From contig NZ_CP085344.1 in NCBI RefSeq assembly GCF_020618415.1, forward strand, positions 3,371,001 through 3,435,000: a stretch of 64,000 nucleotides of DNA, written 5' to 3'. Position 1 is the stretch's first letter. Each line of letters begins with the position of its first letter. The notes under the pieces are model-generated. The model did not search any database. It was not told the origin of the DNA and saw only the letters and a program-made list of their open reading frames with translations. This DNA is from Cupriavidus sp. MP-37 (lineage in GTDB: Bacteria; Pseudomonadota; Gammaproteobacteria; Burkholderiales; Burkholderiaceae). Positions 46,850-57,800 of the stretch are shown piece by piece. Both the position numbers and the translations under genes were made by a program.

Positions 46850-48388
46850 ATGACCCGCCAGTCCGCCGCCCGACCCGATTATTTGAAGAAGATCCTGACC
46901 GCCAAGGTCTATGACGTGGCGCAGGAGACCGAACTGACTTATGCGCACCAGCTGTCGGCGCGCACCGGCAACTCGGTCTGGTTCAAGCGCGAGGACACCC
47001 AGCCGGTCTTTTCCTTCAAGCTGCGCGGCGCGTACAACAAGATGGCCTCGCTCACGCCGGAAGAACTGAAGCGCGGCGTGATCGCCGCGTCGGCCGGCAA
47101 CCACGCGCAAGGCGTGGCGCTGGCGGCGGCCCGGCTGCAATGCAAGGCCATCATCGCCATGCCGGTGACCACGCCGCAGGTGAAGATCGACGCCGTGCGC
47201 GAGCGCGGCGGCCAGTGGGTCGAGATCATGCTGCACGGCGAGTCCTACAGCGACGCGTACAACCACGCCGCGGTGCTGGAGAAAAAGCACAAGCTGACCT
47301 TCATCCACCCGTTCGACGACCCCGAGGTGATCGCCGGCCAGGGCACCATCGCCATGGAGATCCTGCGCCAGCACCCGGGCCCGATCCACGCCGTGTTCGT
47401 CGCCATCGGCGGCGGCGGGCTGATCTCCGGCATCGCGGCGTACATCAAGGCGGTGCGTCCCGAGATCAAGGTCATCGGCGTGCAGACGGTGGACTCGGAC
47501 GCGATGAAGCGCTCGGTCGATGCCGGCAAGCGCATCGAACTGAAGGAAGTGGGCCTGTTCTCGGACGGCACCGCGGTCAGGCTGGTCGGCAAGGAGACCT
47601 TCCGCATCACGCGCGAACTGGTCGACGACATCATCCTGTGCGATACCGACGCGATCTGCGCGGGCGTGAAGGACGTGTTCCAGGACACCCGCAGCATCCT
47701 CGAGCCGGCCGGCGCGCTGGCGGTGGCGGGCCTGAAGGCGTACGCCGAGCGCGAGAAGCTCAAGGGCCAGCACCTGGTGGCGATCGCCTGCGGCGCCAAC
47801 ATGAATTTCGACCGCCTGCGCTTTGTCGCCGAGCGCGCCGAAGTGGGCGAGGCCCGCGAGGGCGTGTTCGCCGTGACCATCCCGGAAGAGCGCGGCAGCT
47901 TCAAGCGCTTCTGCGAGCTGGTGGGCACGCGCAACGTGACCGAGTTCAATTACCGCATCGCCGACACCAGCATGGCGCATATCTTCGTGGGCGTGCAGAT
48001 CGCCAGCCGCGCCGAGAACGACAAGATCGCCGCCAGCTTCCGCAAGCATGGCTTCGACACGCTCGACCTGTCCAACGACGAACTCGCCAAGCAGCATATC
48101 CGCTACATGGTGGGCGGGCGCTCGGCGCTGGCGCATGACGAACTGCTGTACCGCTTCGAGTTCCCGGAGCGGCCGGGCGCGCTGATGAAGTTCCTGTCGA
48201 GCATGAGCCCGAACTGGAACATCAGCCTGTTCCACTACCGCAACCAGGGCGCCGACACCTCCAACATCCTGGTCGGCATCCAGGTGCCGAAGAACGAGAA
48301 GCGCGCCTTCCGCGCCTTCCTTTCGACGCTGGGTTACGTACACTGGGACGAGACCGACAACCCGGTGTACAAGCTGTTCCTGTCCTGA
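46850..48388 (+). CDS. ilvA: IlvA, biosynthetic threonine ammonia-lyase
   Basis: PLP enzyme of 512 residues that turns threonine into 2-oxobutanoate, the first step to isoleucine. PLP-binding Lys57 is in [11 protein letters not shown], and the phosphate loop [12 protein letters not shown] is near 185. Two C-terminal ACT-like regulatory domains (about 325-505), with [18 protein letters not shown] and [18 protein letters not shown], allow isoleucine/valine control, so this is the long biosynthetic form. ATG at 46850 matches the family; a 93-codon in-frame extension lacks similarity. Confidence 0.95.
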   Translation: MTRQSAARPDYLKKILTAKVYDVAQETELTYAHQLSARTGNSVWFKREDTQPVFSFKLRGAYNKMASLTPEELKRGVIAASAGNHAQGVALAAARLQCKAIIAMPVTTPQVKIDAVRERGGQWVEIMLHGESYSDAYNHAAVLEKKHKLTFIHPFDDPEVIAGQGTIAMEILRQHPGPIHAVFVAIGGGGLISGIAAYIKAVRPEIKVIGVQTVDSDAMKRSVDAGKRIELKEVGLFSDGTAVRLVGKETFRITRELVDDIILCDTDAICAGVKDVFQDTRSILEPAGALAVAGLKAYAEREKLKGQHLVAIACGANMNFDRLRFVAERAEVGEAREGVFAVTIPEERGSFKRFCELVGTRNVTEFNYRIADTSMAHIFVGVQIASRAENDKIAASFRKHGFDTLDLSNDELAKQHIRYMVGGRSALAHDELLYRFEFPERPGALMKFLSSMSPNWNISLFHYRNQGADTSNILVGIQVPKNEKRAFRAFLSTLGYVHWDETDNPVYKLFLS

Positions 48389-48404
48389 TCCCGCCGAGCG
48401 CGCC

Positions 48405-49238
48405 ATGAGCCTTCCCGAACACTCGCCGCTGGGCAAGCCCTCGGCCTACAAGACCGAGTACGACGCCACCCTGCTGTTCCCGATCCCGCGCCAGCCAAAG
48501 CGCACCGAGATCGGCCTGCCCGAGGGCAAGCCGGTGCCGTTCTTCGGCGTCGATATCTGGAACGCGTACGAGCTGTCGTGGCTGAACCTGAAGGGCAAGC
48601 CGCAGGTGGCGCTGGCCACCTTCATCATCCCGTCGGACACGCCCAATATCGTCGAGTCCAAGTCGTTCAAGCTCTACCTGAACTCGTTCAACCAGACCCG
48701 GATCGCTTCGCCCGAAGCGCTGCAGCAGCTGCTGCACCACGACCTGTCCGAAGCCACCGGCGGCACCGTGCAGGTGCGGCTGGTGACCGAAGCCGAGCTT
48801 GGCACGCAGAAGATGGGCGAGCTCGACGGCCTGCTGCTCGACCGCCTCGACATCGAAGTGGACCGCTACGAGCCCGCGCCGGAACTGCTCAGCGCCGACC
48901 AGGAAGAAACCCCGGTGGAAGAAACGCTGGTATCGCACCTGCTCAAGTCGAACTGCCTGGTCACCGGCCAGCCCGACTGGGGCAGCGTGCAGATCCGCTA
49001 CGTCGGCGCGCCGATCAACCAGGAAGGCCTGCTCAAGTACCTGATCTCGTTCCGCAACCACAACGAGTTCCACGAACAATGCGTCGAGCGCATCTTCATG
49101 GACGTGATGCGCCAGTGCAAGCCGGTCAAGCTGGCGGTGTATGCGCGCTATACGCGGCGTGGCGGGCTGGATATCAATCCGTTCCGCACCAACTTCAATA
49201 CGGCGTGGCCGGATAACAAGAGGAATGCGCGGCAGTAG
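48405..49238 (+). CDS. queF: QueF, NADPH-dependent 7-cyano-7-deazaguanine reductase
   Basis: Queuosine pathway enzyme of 277 residues that reduces preQ0 to preQ1. It is the long, two-domain (YqcD-like) type. The QueF motif [16 protein letters not shown] is near residues 85-100. The catalytic Cys184 in [12 protein letters not shown] lies in the second half, followed by [12 protein letters not shown]. The gene follows ilvA by 16 bp, so co-transcription is likely though the functions are unrelated. Confidence 0.94.
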   Translation: MSLPEHSPLGKPSAYKTEYDATLLFPIPRQPKRTEIGLPEGKPVPFFGVDIWNAYELSWLNLKGKPQVALATFIIPSDTPNIVESKSFKLYLNSFNQTRIASPEALQQLLHHDLSEATGGTVQVRLVTEAELGTQKMGELDGLLLDRLDIEVDRYEPAPELLSADQEETPVEETLVSHLLKSNCLVTGQPDWGSVQIRYVGAPINQEGLLKYLISFRNHNEFHEQCVERIFMDVMRQCKPVKLAVYARYTRRGGLDINPFRTNFNTAWPDNKRNARQ

Positions 49239-49258
49239 TGTTCAACTGCCGCGTGTTT

Positions 49259-49288
49259 TCTCCCCTCTCCCGCACGCGGGAGAGGGGA
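49259..49288. repeat. Partial REP-like palindrome after queF
   Basis: TCTCCCCTCTCCC with hairpin CTCTCCCGCACGCGGGAGAG, then GGGA. Single arm, located in the 222-bp gap before the TetR gene. An AT-rich stretch at 49399-49430 (AATTAATTAACGAGAAAATT) is the likely promoter or operator of the export operon. Confidence 0.75.
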
Positions 49289-49460
49289 CCGGCCTGCGCC
49301 ATGTGGGGCCGCAACGTTGCTTGCTGGCCTCCCGTTCATATCCCCTGAACCTACTTTTGCCCTCAGGCGCCTCCGACGCGCGCCCAAGTTGTAACCGTCC
49401 TTGAATTAATTAACGAGAAAATTAATATACCTGAGACACCCACCCGCCAACCCAGCCACC

Positions 49461-50195
49461 ATGCCCCGCAAACCCGCTTCCAAGCCACCCCGCCGCAGCC
49501 CCGGCCGCCCGGCGGCGGGCCAGCCGGGCCAACGCGAGCGCATCCTCGACGCGGCCACCGATCTGTTTTCGCGGCAAGGCGTGGCAGGCACGCCGGTCAA
49601 GGCCATCGCGACGCTGGCGGGCGTCACCCCGGCGCTGGTGCACTACTACTTCGGCGACCGCGACCTGCTGCTCGATGCCGTGATCGAGGAGAAGGTGCAG
49701 CCGCTGGTGGCCCGCTTCTTTGCCGGCACCCCATCGGACCATGAGCCGCTGGCGATGCTGGTCGGCATCGCCACCCGGCTGATCCGCGCGGTCGCGGAGG
49801 CGCCGTGGTTCCCGGGCCTGTGGATCCGCGAAGTGGCCAGCGATGACGGCGCGTTGCGCGAGCGCGTGCTCAAGCGCTTTGCGCTGGAACGCGCCGGCGC
49901 GCTGATGGCGCCACTGGCGGCGGCCATCACGGGCGGGCAACTCAACCCCGGCCTCGAGCCGGCGCTGGTGGTGCCGTCGCTGATCGGGCTGACGCTGTTG
50001 CCGCTGGCCACCACGCATATCTGGCGCCGGCTGCCCGGCGCCGAGGCGGTCGATACGGACGCGCTGGTGCGCCATGTCACGGCGCTGCTGACCCATGGGC
50101 TCTCGCCCGCGGCGGCAACGGCAAGTCCGAAGACACCCGCAGCCGCCGCCAGACGGCAGGGCCGCACAGCCAGGCATTCCCCGGAGTCCGCATGA
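49461..50195 (+). CDS. TetR-family regulator of the ABC-2 exporter operon
   Basis: Regulator of 244 residues. A basic, proline-rich leader precedes the helix-turn-helix (about 22-70): RERILDAATDLFSRQGVAGT then IATLAGVTPALVHYYFGDRD (in parts). The C-terminal domain, with APWFPGLWIREVASDDG, resembles CecR-like TetR proteins. Its stop overlaps the start of the membrane-fusion gene by 4 bp, so it is part of the transcript it presumably represses. This mirrors the E. coli cecR-ybhGFSR arrangement. Confidence 0.88.
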   Translation: MPRKPASKPPRRSPGRPAAGQPGQRERILDAATDLFSRQGVAGTPVKAIATLAGVTPALVHYYFGDRDLLLDAVIEEKVQPLVARFFAGTPSDHEPLAMLVGIATRLIRAVAEAPWFPGLWIREVASDDGALRERVLKRFALERAGALMAPLAAAITGGQLNPGLEPALVVPSLIGLTLLPLATTHIWRRLPGAEAVDTDALVRHVTALLTHGLSPAAATASPKTPAAAARRQGRTARHSPESA

Positions 50196-51193
50196 ACCAC
50201 GCTGCTTCCACCCCTTGTGCGCGGCCGCGCACGGCGCTGCGCGGCACTGCCCTGCTCGGTGCCGCGCTGCTCGGTGCCACGCTGCTTGCCGCTTGCGGCA
50301 ACGCGCGCACCGATACCTGGCAAGGTTATGTCGAAGGCGAATTCGTCAGCGTGGCCTCGCCTTTCGCCGGGCGCCTCGACACGCTCTCGGTGCAACGCGG
50401 CCAGCAGGTCGCGCAGGGCGCGGCGCTGTTCGCGCTCGAAGCCGACGACGAGCGCGCCGCGCGCCAGCAGGCCGCAGACCAGCTGCGCGCCGCCGAAGCC
50501 ACGCTGCAGGACCTGAAGACCGGCAAGCGCCCGCTCGAAGTCGCGGTCAGCCGGGCCCAGCTGGCGCAGGCGCAGGCCCAGGCGCAACGCAGCGCCGCCG
50601 CGCTGCGGCGCGACCAGCGCCAGTTCGAGATCGGCGGCATCGCCCAGGCGCAGCTCGACGAATCGCGCGCCCAGGCCAGCAGCGACGCCGCGCGCGTGCG
50701 CGAGCTGCAGCGCGATATCGACGTGGCGCGCCTGCCGGGCCGCGAGGCGCAGCAGGCGGCCCAGGCCGCGCAGGTCGCCGCCGCGCGCGCCGCGCTGGCG
50801 CAGGCGCAGTGGAAGCTGTCGCGCAAGACCGTGGCCGCCACGCAGGCCGGACTGGTCTACGACGTGCCCTACCGCCTGGGCGAATGGGTGCCGGCCGGCA
50901 GCCCGGTGGTGCGCATGCTGCCGCCGGGCAATGTCAAGGTGCGCTTCTATGTGCCGGAAACCGTGGTGGGCGCACTGCGCAACGGCCAGGCGGTACAGGT
51001 GCGCTGCGACGGCTGCGCCGCGCCGGTGGCCGCCACCATCAGCTACGTCGCCAACGAGGCCGAGTACACGCCGCCGGTGATCTACAGCAACGAGACCCGG
51101 CGCAAGCTGGTGTTCCTGGTCGAGGCGCGCCCGTCGGCCGCCGATGCGCCCAAGCTGCGGCCCGGCCAGCCGGTGGAAGTGGTGCGGCAATGA
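50192..51193 (+). CDS. HlyD-family membrane-fusion lipoprotein
   Basis: Periplasmic adaptor of 333 residues, linking inner-membrane ABC parts to the outer-membrane channel. The signal peptide ends in lipobox LLAAC with lipidated Cys35. The barrel-sandwich half starts VASPFAGRLDTLSVQRGQQV (about 53-72). A long alanine/glutamine-rich coiled-coil hairpin (about 90-215) follows, then GLVYDVPYRLGEWVPAGSP and the beta-barrel. YbhG-like. Overlaps the ATPase start by 4 bp. Confidence 0.89.
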   Translation: MNHAASTPCARPRTALRGTALLGAALLGATLLAACGNARTDTWQGYVEGEFVSVASPFAGRLDTLSVQRGQQVAQGAALFALEADDERAARQQAADQLRAAEATLQDLKTGKRPLEVAVSRAQLAQAQAQAQRSAAALRRDQRQFEIGGIAQAQLDESRAQASSDAARVRELQRDIDVARLPGREAQQAAQAAQVAAARAALAQAQWKLSRKTVAATQAGLVYDVPYRLGEWVPAGSPVVRMLPPGNVKVRFYVPETVVGALRNGQAVQVRCDGCAAPVAATISYVANEAEYTPPVIYSNETRRKLVFLVEARPSAADAPKLRPGQPVEVVRQ

Positions 51194-52149
51194 ACACGAC
51201 CGCCAACGGCAGCGGCCTCGCCATCGACGTGCGCGGGCTGAACAAGCACTTCGGCGACAAGCATGTGGTCAATGACCTCAGCATGCAGGTCGCGCGCGGC
51301 GAGATCTTCGGCTTCCTCGGCCCCAATGGCAGCGGCAAGACCACCTCGATCCGCATGATGTGCGGGCTGCTGACGCCGGACTCCGGCGCGGGCACCTGCC
51401 TGGGCTATGACATCCTGACCGAGTCCGACGAGATCAAGCGCCGCGTCGGCTATATGACGCAGAAGTTCTCGTACTGGGACGACCTGTCGATCCGCGAGAA
51501 CCTGGACTTCGTCGCGCGCGTGTACGGCATGCCCAACCGGCGCGAGGCCGTCGAGCGCGCGCTCGAAGACCTGGGCCTGGCAACGCGCTCGGCGCAGCTG
51601 GCCGGCGCGCTGTCGGGCGGCTGGAAGCAGCGCCTGGCGCTGGCGGCATGCCTGCTGCACCAGCCCGAGCTGCTGCTGCTCGACGAACCCACCGCCGGCG
51701 TCGACCCCAAGGCGCGGCGCGAGTTCTGGGAGCAGTTGCACCAGCTGGCCGCGCGCGGCATCTCGGTGCTGGTCAGCACGCACTACATGGACGAGGCCGA
51801 GCGTTGCCACAAGCTGGCCTATATCGCCTACGGCAGGCTGCTGGCGCAGGGCACCGCCGATGAAGTGGTGGCAAGCCAGAACCTGTCGACCTGGAGCGTC
51901 GAAGGCGACGACCTCGCGGCGCTGTCGGCGCAGCTGCAGGGCGCGCCGGGCGTGGAGCAGACCGTGGCCTTCGGCACCGCGCTGCACGTGACCGGGCGCG
52001 ATGCGCAGGCGCTGGCCGACACGCTCGCGCGCCTGGCCGGCCCGGGCCGGCGCATCGAGCAGGCCCAGACCAGCCTGGAAGACGTGTTCATCCACATGAT
52101 GAGCGGCGCCGAGGACAACATGGCGCGCAAGACGAAGGAGGCGCCATGA
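51190..52149 (+). CDS. ABC-2 exporter ATP-binding protein
   Basis: ATPase subunit of 319 residues. Walker A GPNGSGKTT near 44-52, Q-loop with MTQKFSYWDDLS, signature LSGGWKQRLALA near 142, Walker B LLLLDEPTAGVDP near 162, and the switch His in STHYMDEAERC. The C-terminal extension to 319 is usual for DrrA-like exporters. A single ATPase domain is present, unlike YbhF, which has two. Start and stop overlap both neighbours by 4 bp. Confidence 0.92.
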   Translation: MNTTANGSGLAIDVRGLNKHFGDKHVVNDLSMQVARGEIFGFLGPNGSGKTTSIRMMCGLLTPDSGAGTCLGYDILTESDEIKRRVGYMTQKFSYWDDLSIRENLDFVARVYGMPNRREAVERALEDLGLATRSAQLAGALSGGWKQRLALAACLLHQPELLLLDEPTAGVDPKARREFWEQLHQLAARGISVLVSTHYMDEAERCHKLAYIAYGRLLAQGTADEVVASQNLSTWSVEGDDLAALSAQLQGAPGVEQTVAFGTALHVTGRDAQALADTLARLAGPGRRIEQAQTSLEDVFIHMMSGAEDNMARKTKEAP

Positions 52150-53291
52150 CGCCCGCCTCGGCGCGCTTCTCGTGGCAGCGCTGGTGGAGCATCGTGCTGA
52201 AGGAGTTCCTGCAGCTGCGGCGCGACCGCGTCACCTTCGGCATGATCGTCGGCCTGCCGATCATGCAGCTGCTGCTGTTCGGCTTTGCCATCAACACCGA
52301 TCCGCGCCAGCTGCCGACCGCGGTGATCGCCGCCGACCAGAGCGAGTTCACGCGCACGTTCGTCGCCAGCATGGCGCAGTCGACCTACTTCCGGCTGGTC
52401 GGCACGCTGCCCGACGAGCGCGCCGGGCGCGAGGCGCTGATGAAGGGCGAGGTGCAGTTCGTGCTGACCATCCCGCCCGATTTCACGCGGCGGCTGCTGC
52501 GCGGCGAGCGCCCCGCGCTGCTGGTCGAGGCCGACGCCACCGACCCCTCCGCCACCGGCCAGGCCATCGCCGCGCTGGCGCAGCTGCCCTACCGCGTCGC
52601 CGCGCACGACCTGAAGGGAGCGCTGGCGCCGCTGGCCGGCGGCAAGCCGCCGTTCGAGGTCCAGGTGCAGCGGCTCTACAACCCCGAGGGCATCACCCAG
52701 TACAACATCATTCCGGGGCTGATGGGCGTGATCCTGTCGATGACCATGGTGATGATGACCGGGCTGGCGATGACGCGCGAACGCGAGCGCGGCACCATGG
52801 AGAACCTGCTGGCCACGCCGGTGCGGCCGATCGAGGTGATGACCGGCAAGATCGTGCCGTACATCTTCATCGGCCTGATCCAGTCGACCATCGTGCTGCT
52901 GGCCGCGCGCTGGATCTTCAGCGTGCCCTTTGTCGGCTCGGTGCTGGCGGTGTACCTGGCGGCGCTGCTGTTCATCGCGGCCAACCTGACCGTGGGCATC
53001 ACGCTGTCGTCGCTGGCGCAGAACCAGCTGCAGGCGATGCAGCTGACCTTCTTCTACTTCCTGCCCAACATCCTGCTGTCCGGCTTCATGTTCCCGTTTG
53101 CCGGCATGCCGGGCTGGGCGCAGGCGATCGGCAACATCCTGCCGATGACCTACTTCCACCGCATGGTGCGCGGCATCCTGCTCAAGGGCAACGGCTGGTT
53201 CGAGCTCTGGCCCAATGTATGGCCGATGGCGCTGTTTATCGTGGTGGTGATGGCGATCGCGGTGCGCTTCTACCGGCGCACGCTCGATTGA
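52146..53291 (+). CDS. ABC-2 exporter permease
   Basis: Membrane subunit of 381 residues. One helix near 33-50 (FGMIVGLPIMQLLLFGFAI), a large periplasmic domain to about 175, then five helices, with MTRERERGTMENLLATPVRP near 212-230, the ABC-2 permease signature (ABC2_membrane_3/YhhJ-like). Only one permease gene is present, so a homodimer is expected. Substrate unknown; related systems export drugs or fatty-acid-like compounds. Confidence 0.91.
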   Translation: MTPASARFSWQRWWSIVLKEFLQLRRDRVTFGMIVGLPIMQLLLFGFAINTDPRQLPTAVIAADQSEFTRTFVASMAQSTYFRLVGTLPDERAGREALMKGEVQFVLTIPPDFTRRLLRGERPALLVEADATDPSATGQAIAALAQLPYRVAAHDLKGALAPLAGGKPPFEVQVQRLYNPEGITQYNIIPGLMGVILSMTMVMMTGLAMTRERERGTMENLLATPVRPIEVMTGKIVPYIFIGLIQSTIVLLAARWIFSVPFVGSVLAVYLAALLFIAANLTVGITLSSLAQNQLQAMQLTFFYFLPNILLSGFMFPFAGMPGWAQAIGNILPMTYFHRMVRGILLKGNGWFELWPNVWPMALFIVVVMAIAVRFYRRTLD

Positions 53292-53302
53292 AGGAGCTGG
53301 CC

Positions 53303-54805
53303 ATGCAACGACGACTCACGTCCCTGTTCGCCGCCGCGCTGCTGTGCGGCTGCGCGGTCGGTCCCGACTTCCGCGCGCCCGCGCCGGTCGACGATGCCGG
53401 CTACGTGCCGCGTCCGCAGCAGGTGGCGACCGTGGCGGCGGACGGCGCCGCGGACGGTGCAGACACGTCGGCCCAGTCCCACGCGCAGACGCTGGCTGCC
53501 GGCGCCGATGTCCCGGCGCAGTGGTGGACGCTGTTCCGCAGCCCGGCGCTGGACGCCACCATCCGCGCCGCGCTCGGGTCCAGCCCGACGCTGGCGCAGG
53601 CGCGTGCGCGGCTGCTCGAGGCCCAGGAGAACCTGGCCGCCCGCACCGGCGCGACGCGCTGGCCCGCCATCGATGCAAGGCTCGACACCACGCGCCAGCA
53701 GGTCGATTTCCAGTCGATGGGCATCACCGCCCTCCCCAGCCCCGGCCCGTTCACGCTGTACGGCGCGTCGGTGCAGGTGTCCTACGCACTGGACCTGTTC
53801 GGCGGCCAGCGGCGCGAGCTGGAAGCGCTGCAGGCGGTGGTGGACTACCAGCGCTACGAACTCGAGGCCGCGCGCCTGGCGCTGGCCGCCAACGTCGCCA
53901 CCGCGGCCATCCGCGAAGCCGGCCTGCGCGCGCAGCTGGCCGATACCGCGGCGATGGTGGCGACGCAGCAGCGCCAGCTCGGCATCACCGAGGCGCGCCT
54001 GCGCGCGGGCGGCGTCGCGCGCGTCGAGGTGCAGCGCAGCCGCGCCGAGCTGGCGCAAACCCGGGCGCTGGTGCCGGCGCTGCAGCGCCAGCTCGATGCC
54101 ACGCGGCACCAGCTTGCGGTCTACACGGGCCAGACCCCGGCCTCGGCCGCGCTGCCCGAGTTCCACCTGGACACGCTGTACCTGCCCGACACGCTGCCGG
54201 TCAGCCTGCCCGCCACGCTGGCGCGCCGCCGTCCCGATATCCGCGCGGCCGAGGCGCTGCTGCAACAGGCTTCGGCCAATATCGGCGTGGCCACCGCCAA
54301 CCTCTATCCGCAAATCACGCTGAGCGCCAGTGGCGGCACGCAGGCCACCGCGGCGCGCGACTTGTTCAGCCGCCTCAACGTCTGGAGCCTGGCCGCGGGC
54401 CTGGTGCAGCCGGTGTTCCGCGGCGGCGAGCTGCAGGCGCGCAAGCGCGCGGCGGAAGCCGCGTATGAGCAAGCGCTGGCCGCGTACCGGCAAGCCGTGC
54501 TGCAGGGCCTGCAGAATGTCGCCGATGCACTGCGCGCGCTCGAAGCCGACGCCGCCGCGCTGCGTGAACGCGCCGACAGCGCGCGGCAGGCGCGCGCTAC
54601 GCTGGCGGTAGTGTCGGAGCAGTACCGGCTCGGCGGCGTCAGCCAGCTGGCGCTGCTGGATGCCGAACGGCAATCGCGCCAGGCCGCGCTGGAACTGGCG
54701 CAGGCGCGCGCCGACCGGCTGGCGGATTCGGCGGCGCTGCTGCAGGCGTTGGGGGGTGGGTGGTGGGAGGAAGAAGCCGGCGCGATGGCGGCGGCGCCGC
54801 GGTAG
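53303..54805 (+). CDS. NodT-family outer-membrane efflux lipoprotein
   Basis: TolC-like outer-membrane channel subunit of 500 residues. Signal peptide with lipobox LLCGC (lipidated Cys17) followed by AVGPDFRAPAP, the usual NodT start. Two OEP repeats (about 85-275 and 295-480) show LAARTGATRWPAIDARL and LARRRPDIRAAEALLQQASA (the NodT signature). It completes the tripartite pump. ATG at 53303 follows AAGGAG, 11 bp past the permease. Confidence 0.91.
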   Translation: MQRRLTSLFAAALLCGCAVGPDFRAPAPVDDAGYVPRPQQVATVAADGAADGADTSAQSHAQTLAAGADVPAQWWTLFRSPALDATIRAALGSSPTLAQARARLLEAQENLAARTGATRWPAIDARLDTTRQQVDFQSMGITALPSPGPFTLYGASVQVSYALDLFGGQRRELEALQAVVDYQRYELEAARLALAANVATAAIREAGLRAQLADTAAMVATQQRQLGITEARLRAGGVARVEVQRSRAELAQTRALVPALQRQLDATRHQLAVYTGQTPASAALPEFHLDTLYLPDTLPVSLPATLARRRPDIRAAEALLQQASANIGVATANLYPQITLSASGGTQATAARDLFSRLNVWSLAAGLVQPVFRGGELQARKRAAEAAYEQALAAYRQAVLQGLQNVADALRALEADAAALRERADSARQARATLAVVSEQYRLGGVSQLALLDAERQSRQAALELAQARADRLADSAALLQALGGGWWEEEAGAMAAAPR

Positions 54806-54823
54806 CGGCGTTCCGGTCGGCGC

Positions 54824-57800
54824 TCAGGTCTTGTCGCTCTGCGTGTACCAGTAGGTGCGCTTGCGCTTGCCGGCGCTGGCGGGCTTCACTTCCTGGCCGC
54901 CCAGCGAAGACTTGTCGTCGCCGCCGCTGCCGCCCGCCTTGCCGCCGCCGATCAGCACCGGCACCAGCCGGGTCGAGCCATCGGTCTGCGTGACCGACAC
55001 CATGCCGAATACCGGCGATGGGGGCAGCCCGCCGTTGTCGAAGGTGACATAGCGCGGCCCGTTGTTCATGCCCAGCCCGGTCAGGAACGACACCGCGTAG
55101 CCGCGCGCCACGCCCAGGTCGGGGTAGCAGGCGCCCGGCAGTACCTTGGAAGGCGTGTTGGTGCCGAAGTAGGTGTAGCCCGCCACGGTCAGCGGCGCAT
55201 TGACCGCCTTCTCGCCGGCTTCGAGCGCGAGGTAAAAGCCGCTCGCCGTCGCCGTATCGCGGTAGGCCACGCTGGTCGCATCGACCAGATCGGCCTCCTT
55301 GATCGCTGCCCACGTTGCCGGCGGCTTGCCGTCGACGTTCGGGTCCTTGACCATGTAGAAGCGGTTGCGCACGTTCTGCGCCGCGCCCGGGGTCTGGCTC
55401 AGCGAATACAGCGGCTTCTCGCGGTCGCCCGAGGCGATCATCACCGCATCGTACTTGCCGGTGGCGACCACATCGGGCGGATAGAGGAACTTGCGCGCGT
55501 CGTTGGTGTTCACCGCGCCACCCAACTGGGCCAGCTTGGCGATGGTCCAGGTCGAGGGCACGTCGGTTGCCAGCGCGCCGAAGTCGATGCGCCAGATATT
55601 GCCGCCCACGTCGCCGACGTAAGCCTTGTCGGCGTAGCCATCGCCGTTGCGATCGACCACCGCAACGTCCGACGGGATCGCGCGGCTGTCGATGGTGACG
55701 CAGGTGCCCGTGGTAATGCCGGCGCAGCTGGCCAGCGCGGCCCAGACCACGTCGCCGCTCGCGGCGTCGAGCACGATCACGCCGCGGCCCTGCTGGTTGG
55801 TCGCGCCGGCATTGCCGCCCAGCGCGGGGTCCGAGTCTTCGCCGTCGGGGTCGTAGCCCGCGCCCATGATCAGCACGGGCTTCGGGTAGCCGCGCACGCG
55901 CATCACGCGCGGCTGCGACCAGGTCTGGCCTAGCTCCGGGATATCGGCGCTGGTCTTGCTCCACAGGTACTTGGGCTGCGCCGGATCGCTGACGTCGAGC
56001 GCATACACCAGCCGTCCGCCGCGCCGTGCGGTCAGGTAGATGGTCACTTCCGGCGTGGCCGGGTTGCTCAGGTTCTGGTAAACCGTGGTGGTGCCGTCGA
56101 AGAAATAGTCGCGCGGCGTGAACTGGACCTCGTCGGTGTCCTGCGGGCTGCCAGTCAGCCGCACCTCGGGCGCGTTGTTGTAGAGCCGCGCCAGCTTGCC
56201 GTAGAACTCGGGCGCGATAAAGCCCCACAGTTCGCCGCCGGCGCGGACCGTGCCGGCGCTGGTGGAAATCGCTCCGGTGCGGTTGCCGTTGACGGCGTGG
56301 AATACACCATCATTGGCGCCGTAGAACACCACCACGCCGGTGCTGCCGCCGTAGTCGACCACTACCGGGCGCGAGTGCAGCACGTCGCCGTGGATCGAGC
56401 CGCGCACCGTGACGTTGCCGCCGGGACCGGGCTCAGCCTCCTTCTTCGGGTCGGTGCCGGTCAACGCGGCAAAGACGTCCTTGCCGCGCACCCAGTCGAT
56501 CATCTTGGCCACCTCGGCCGACGTGGTCTTCAGCAGCGACGGCCCGCTGCCCTCGGTCAGCGCCTTGTTGGCCGTATTGAAGGCGGCCAGCGGCGTGCCC
56601 TTGCTGCATTTGGCATCGGCGCAGGTCAGCAGCCGGCGCGCGCTCTGGCTGGTCAGGTAGTCGGCGCGCAGCATTTCGGCGGCGCCGCCCTTCTCGACGA
56701 TCTCGCCGTCGGGCGCATCCTTGGCGTTGCGCAGCTGCGCCGAGGCATTCTTCCAGAAGCCGTCGGCGGGCCAGTCGGTGACGATGCTGGAACTGGCCAC
56801 CTGCTTGGGCGGATCCTCGGTCCAGTAGCTGCGCGCATTGGGCGAGATAAAGCCGGTGCTCGCATTGCTGATCGCGTTCTTTGACGTCTGCTCGGTGCCA
56901 CCCGGCACGCCGGCGTCGAGCATCACCAGGTTGCCGTTGGTGTCGTAGCCCAGCTTGTACTGCTTGAGGTTGCCGACCCAGCGCGGGCGCGCCTTGCCGT
57001 CCGGGCGGAACATGCCGATGTAGACCTGGTTCAGGTACGAGCCCTGCCCGTTCACGCTGACCGGCAGGCTGACCGAGGCGAACACGTTGTTGACCGCCTG
57101 CATCTCGTTGAAGATATCCTTCAGCGCCTTGGCCAGCGCGTCGTCGTCGCCGGCCCGCACCGTGAAGTTGCCACCGCCGCCCTTGGTGGCCATGCTGTTG
57201 ACGAACTCCAGGTAGTCAAGGCTCTGCTTGCTGCCGTCCGTAACGCCAATGGTGTAGGTGATGACGTTCTGGCGCGTCGCCGTGGCCGAACCCGCGTTGT
57301 TGGCGGCGTTCAGGTCCATGCCGTTCAGGAAGCGCGCCCACTCATCGCCCCAGTTGTCGATGTTGTTGGCCTTGGACAGCGGAATCGGCGTGAGCTGCGC
57401 AGCCGTGGCACCCGCCTCCTTGAGCTTGTTGTACGCGTCCTGGCCGGTGTCCTGCGGCTTGCCGTTGTTGAGCGCGTTGGCGATGTAGATGATGAAGTTC
57501 TTCTGGCAGGGATTGCTGATCGGCGACTTGTAAGTGGTGCCGGACAGTCCCGTCTTGCCGGAAAAGAACGCCCACGCTTCCTGCATGGCTCCGCCGACCT
57601 GCGAATTGTTGGAGCTGTCCTTGGTGCGGTCGATGCTCTTGATGAACGCCAGCATCTCCTCGCCACCCGTCTTGTCGAGCAGCACCAGCCCCGACGGGGC
57701 GGTCGGCGGGGTGACGCTGGGGAAGCGGAACTGGGCGCCGGAGTTATTGCTACCCCCGAACATCATTACGCCGAGGTTGATCTTGCCGGTGGTATTGGGG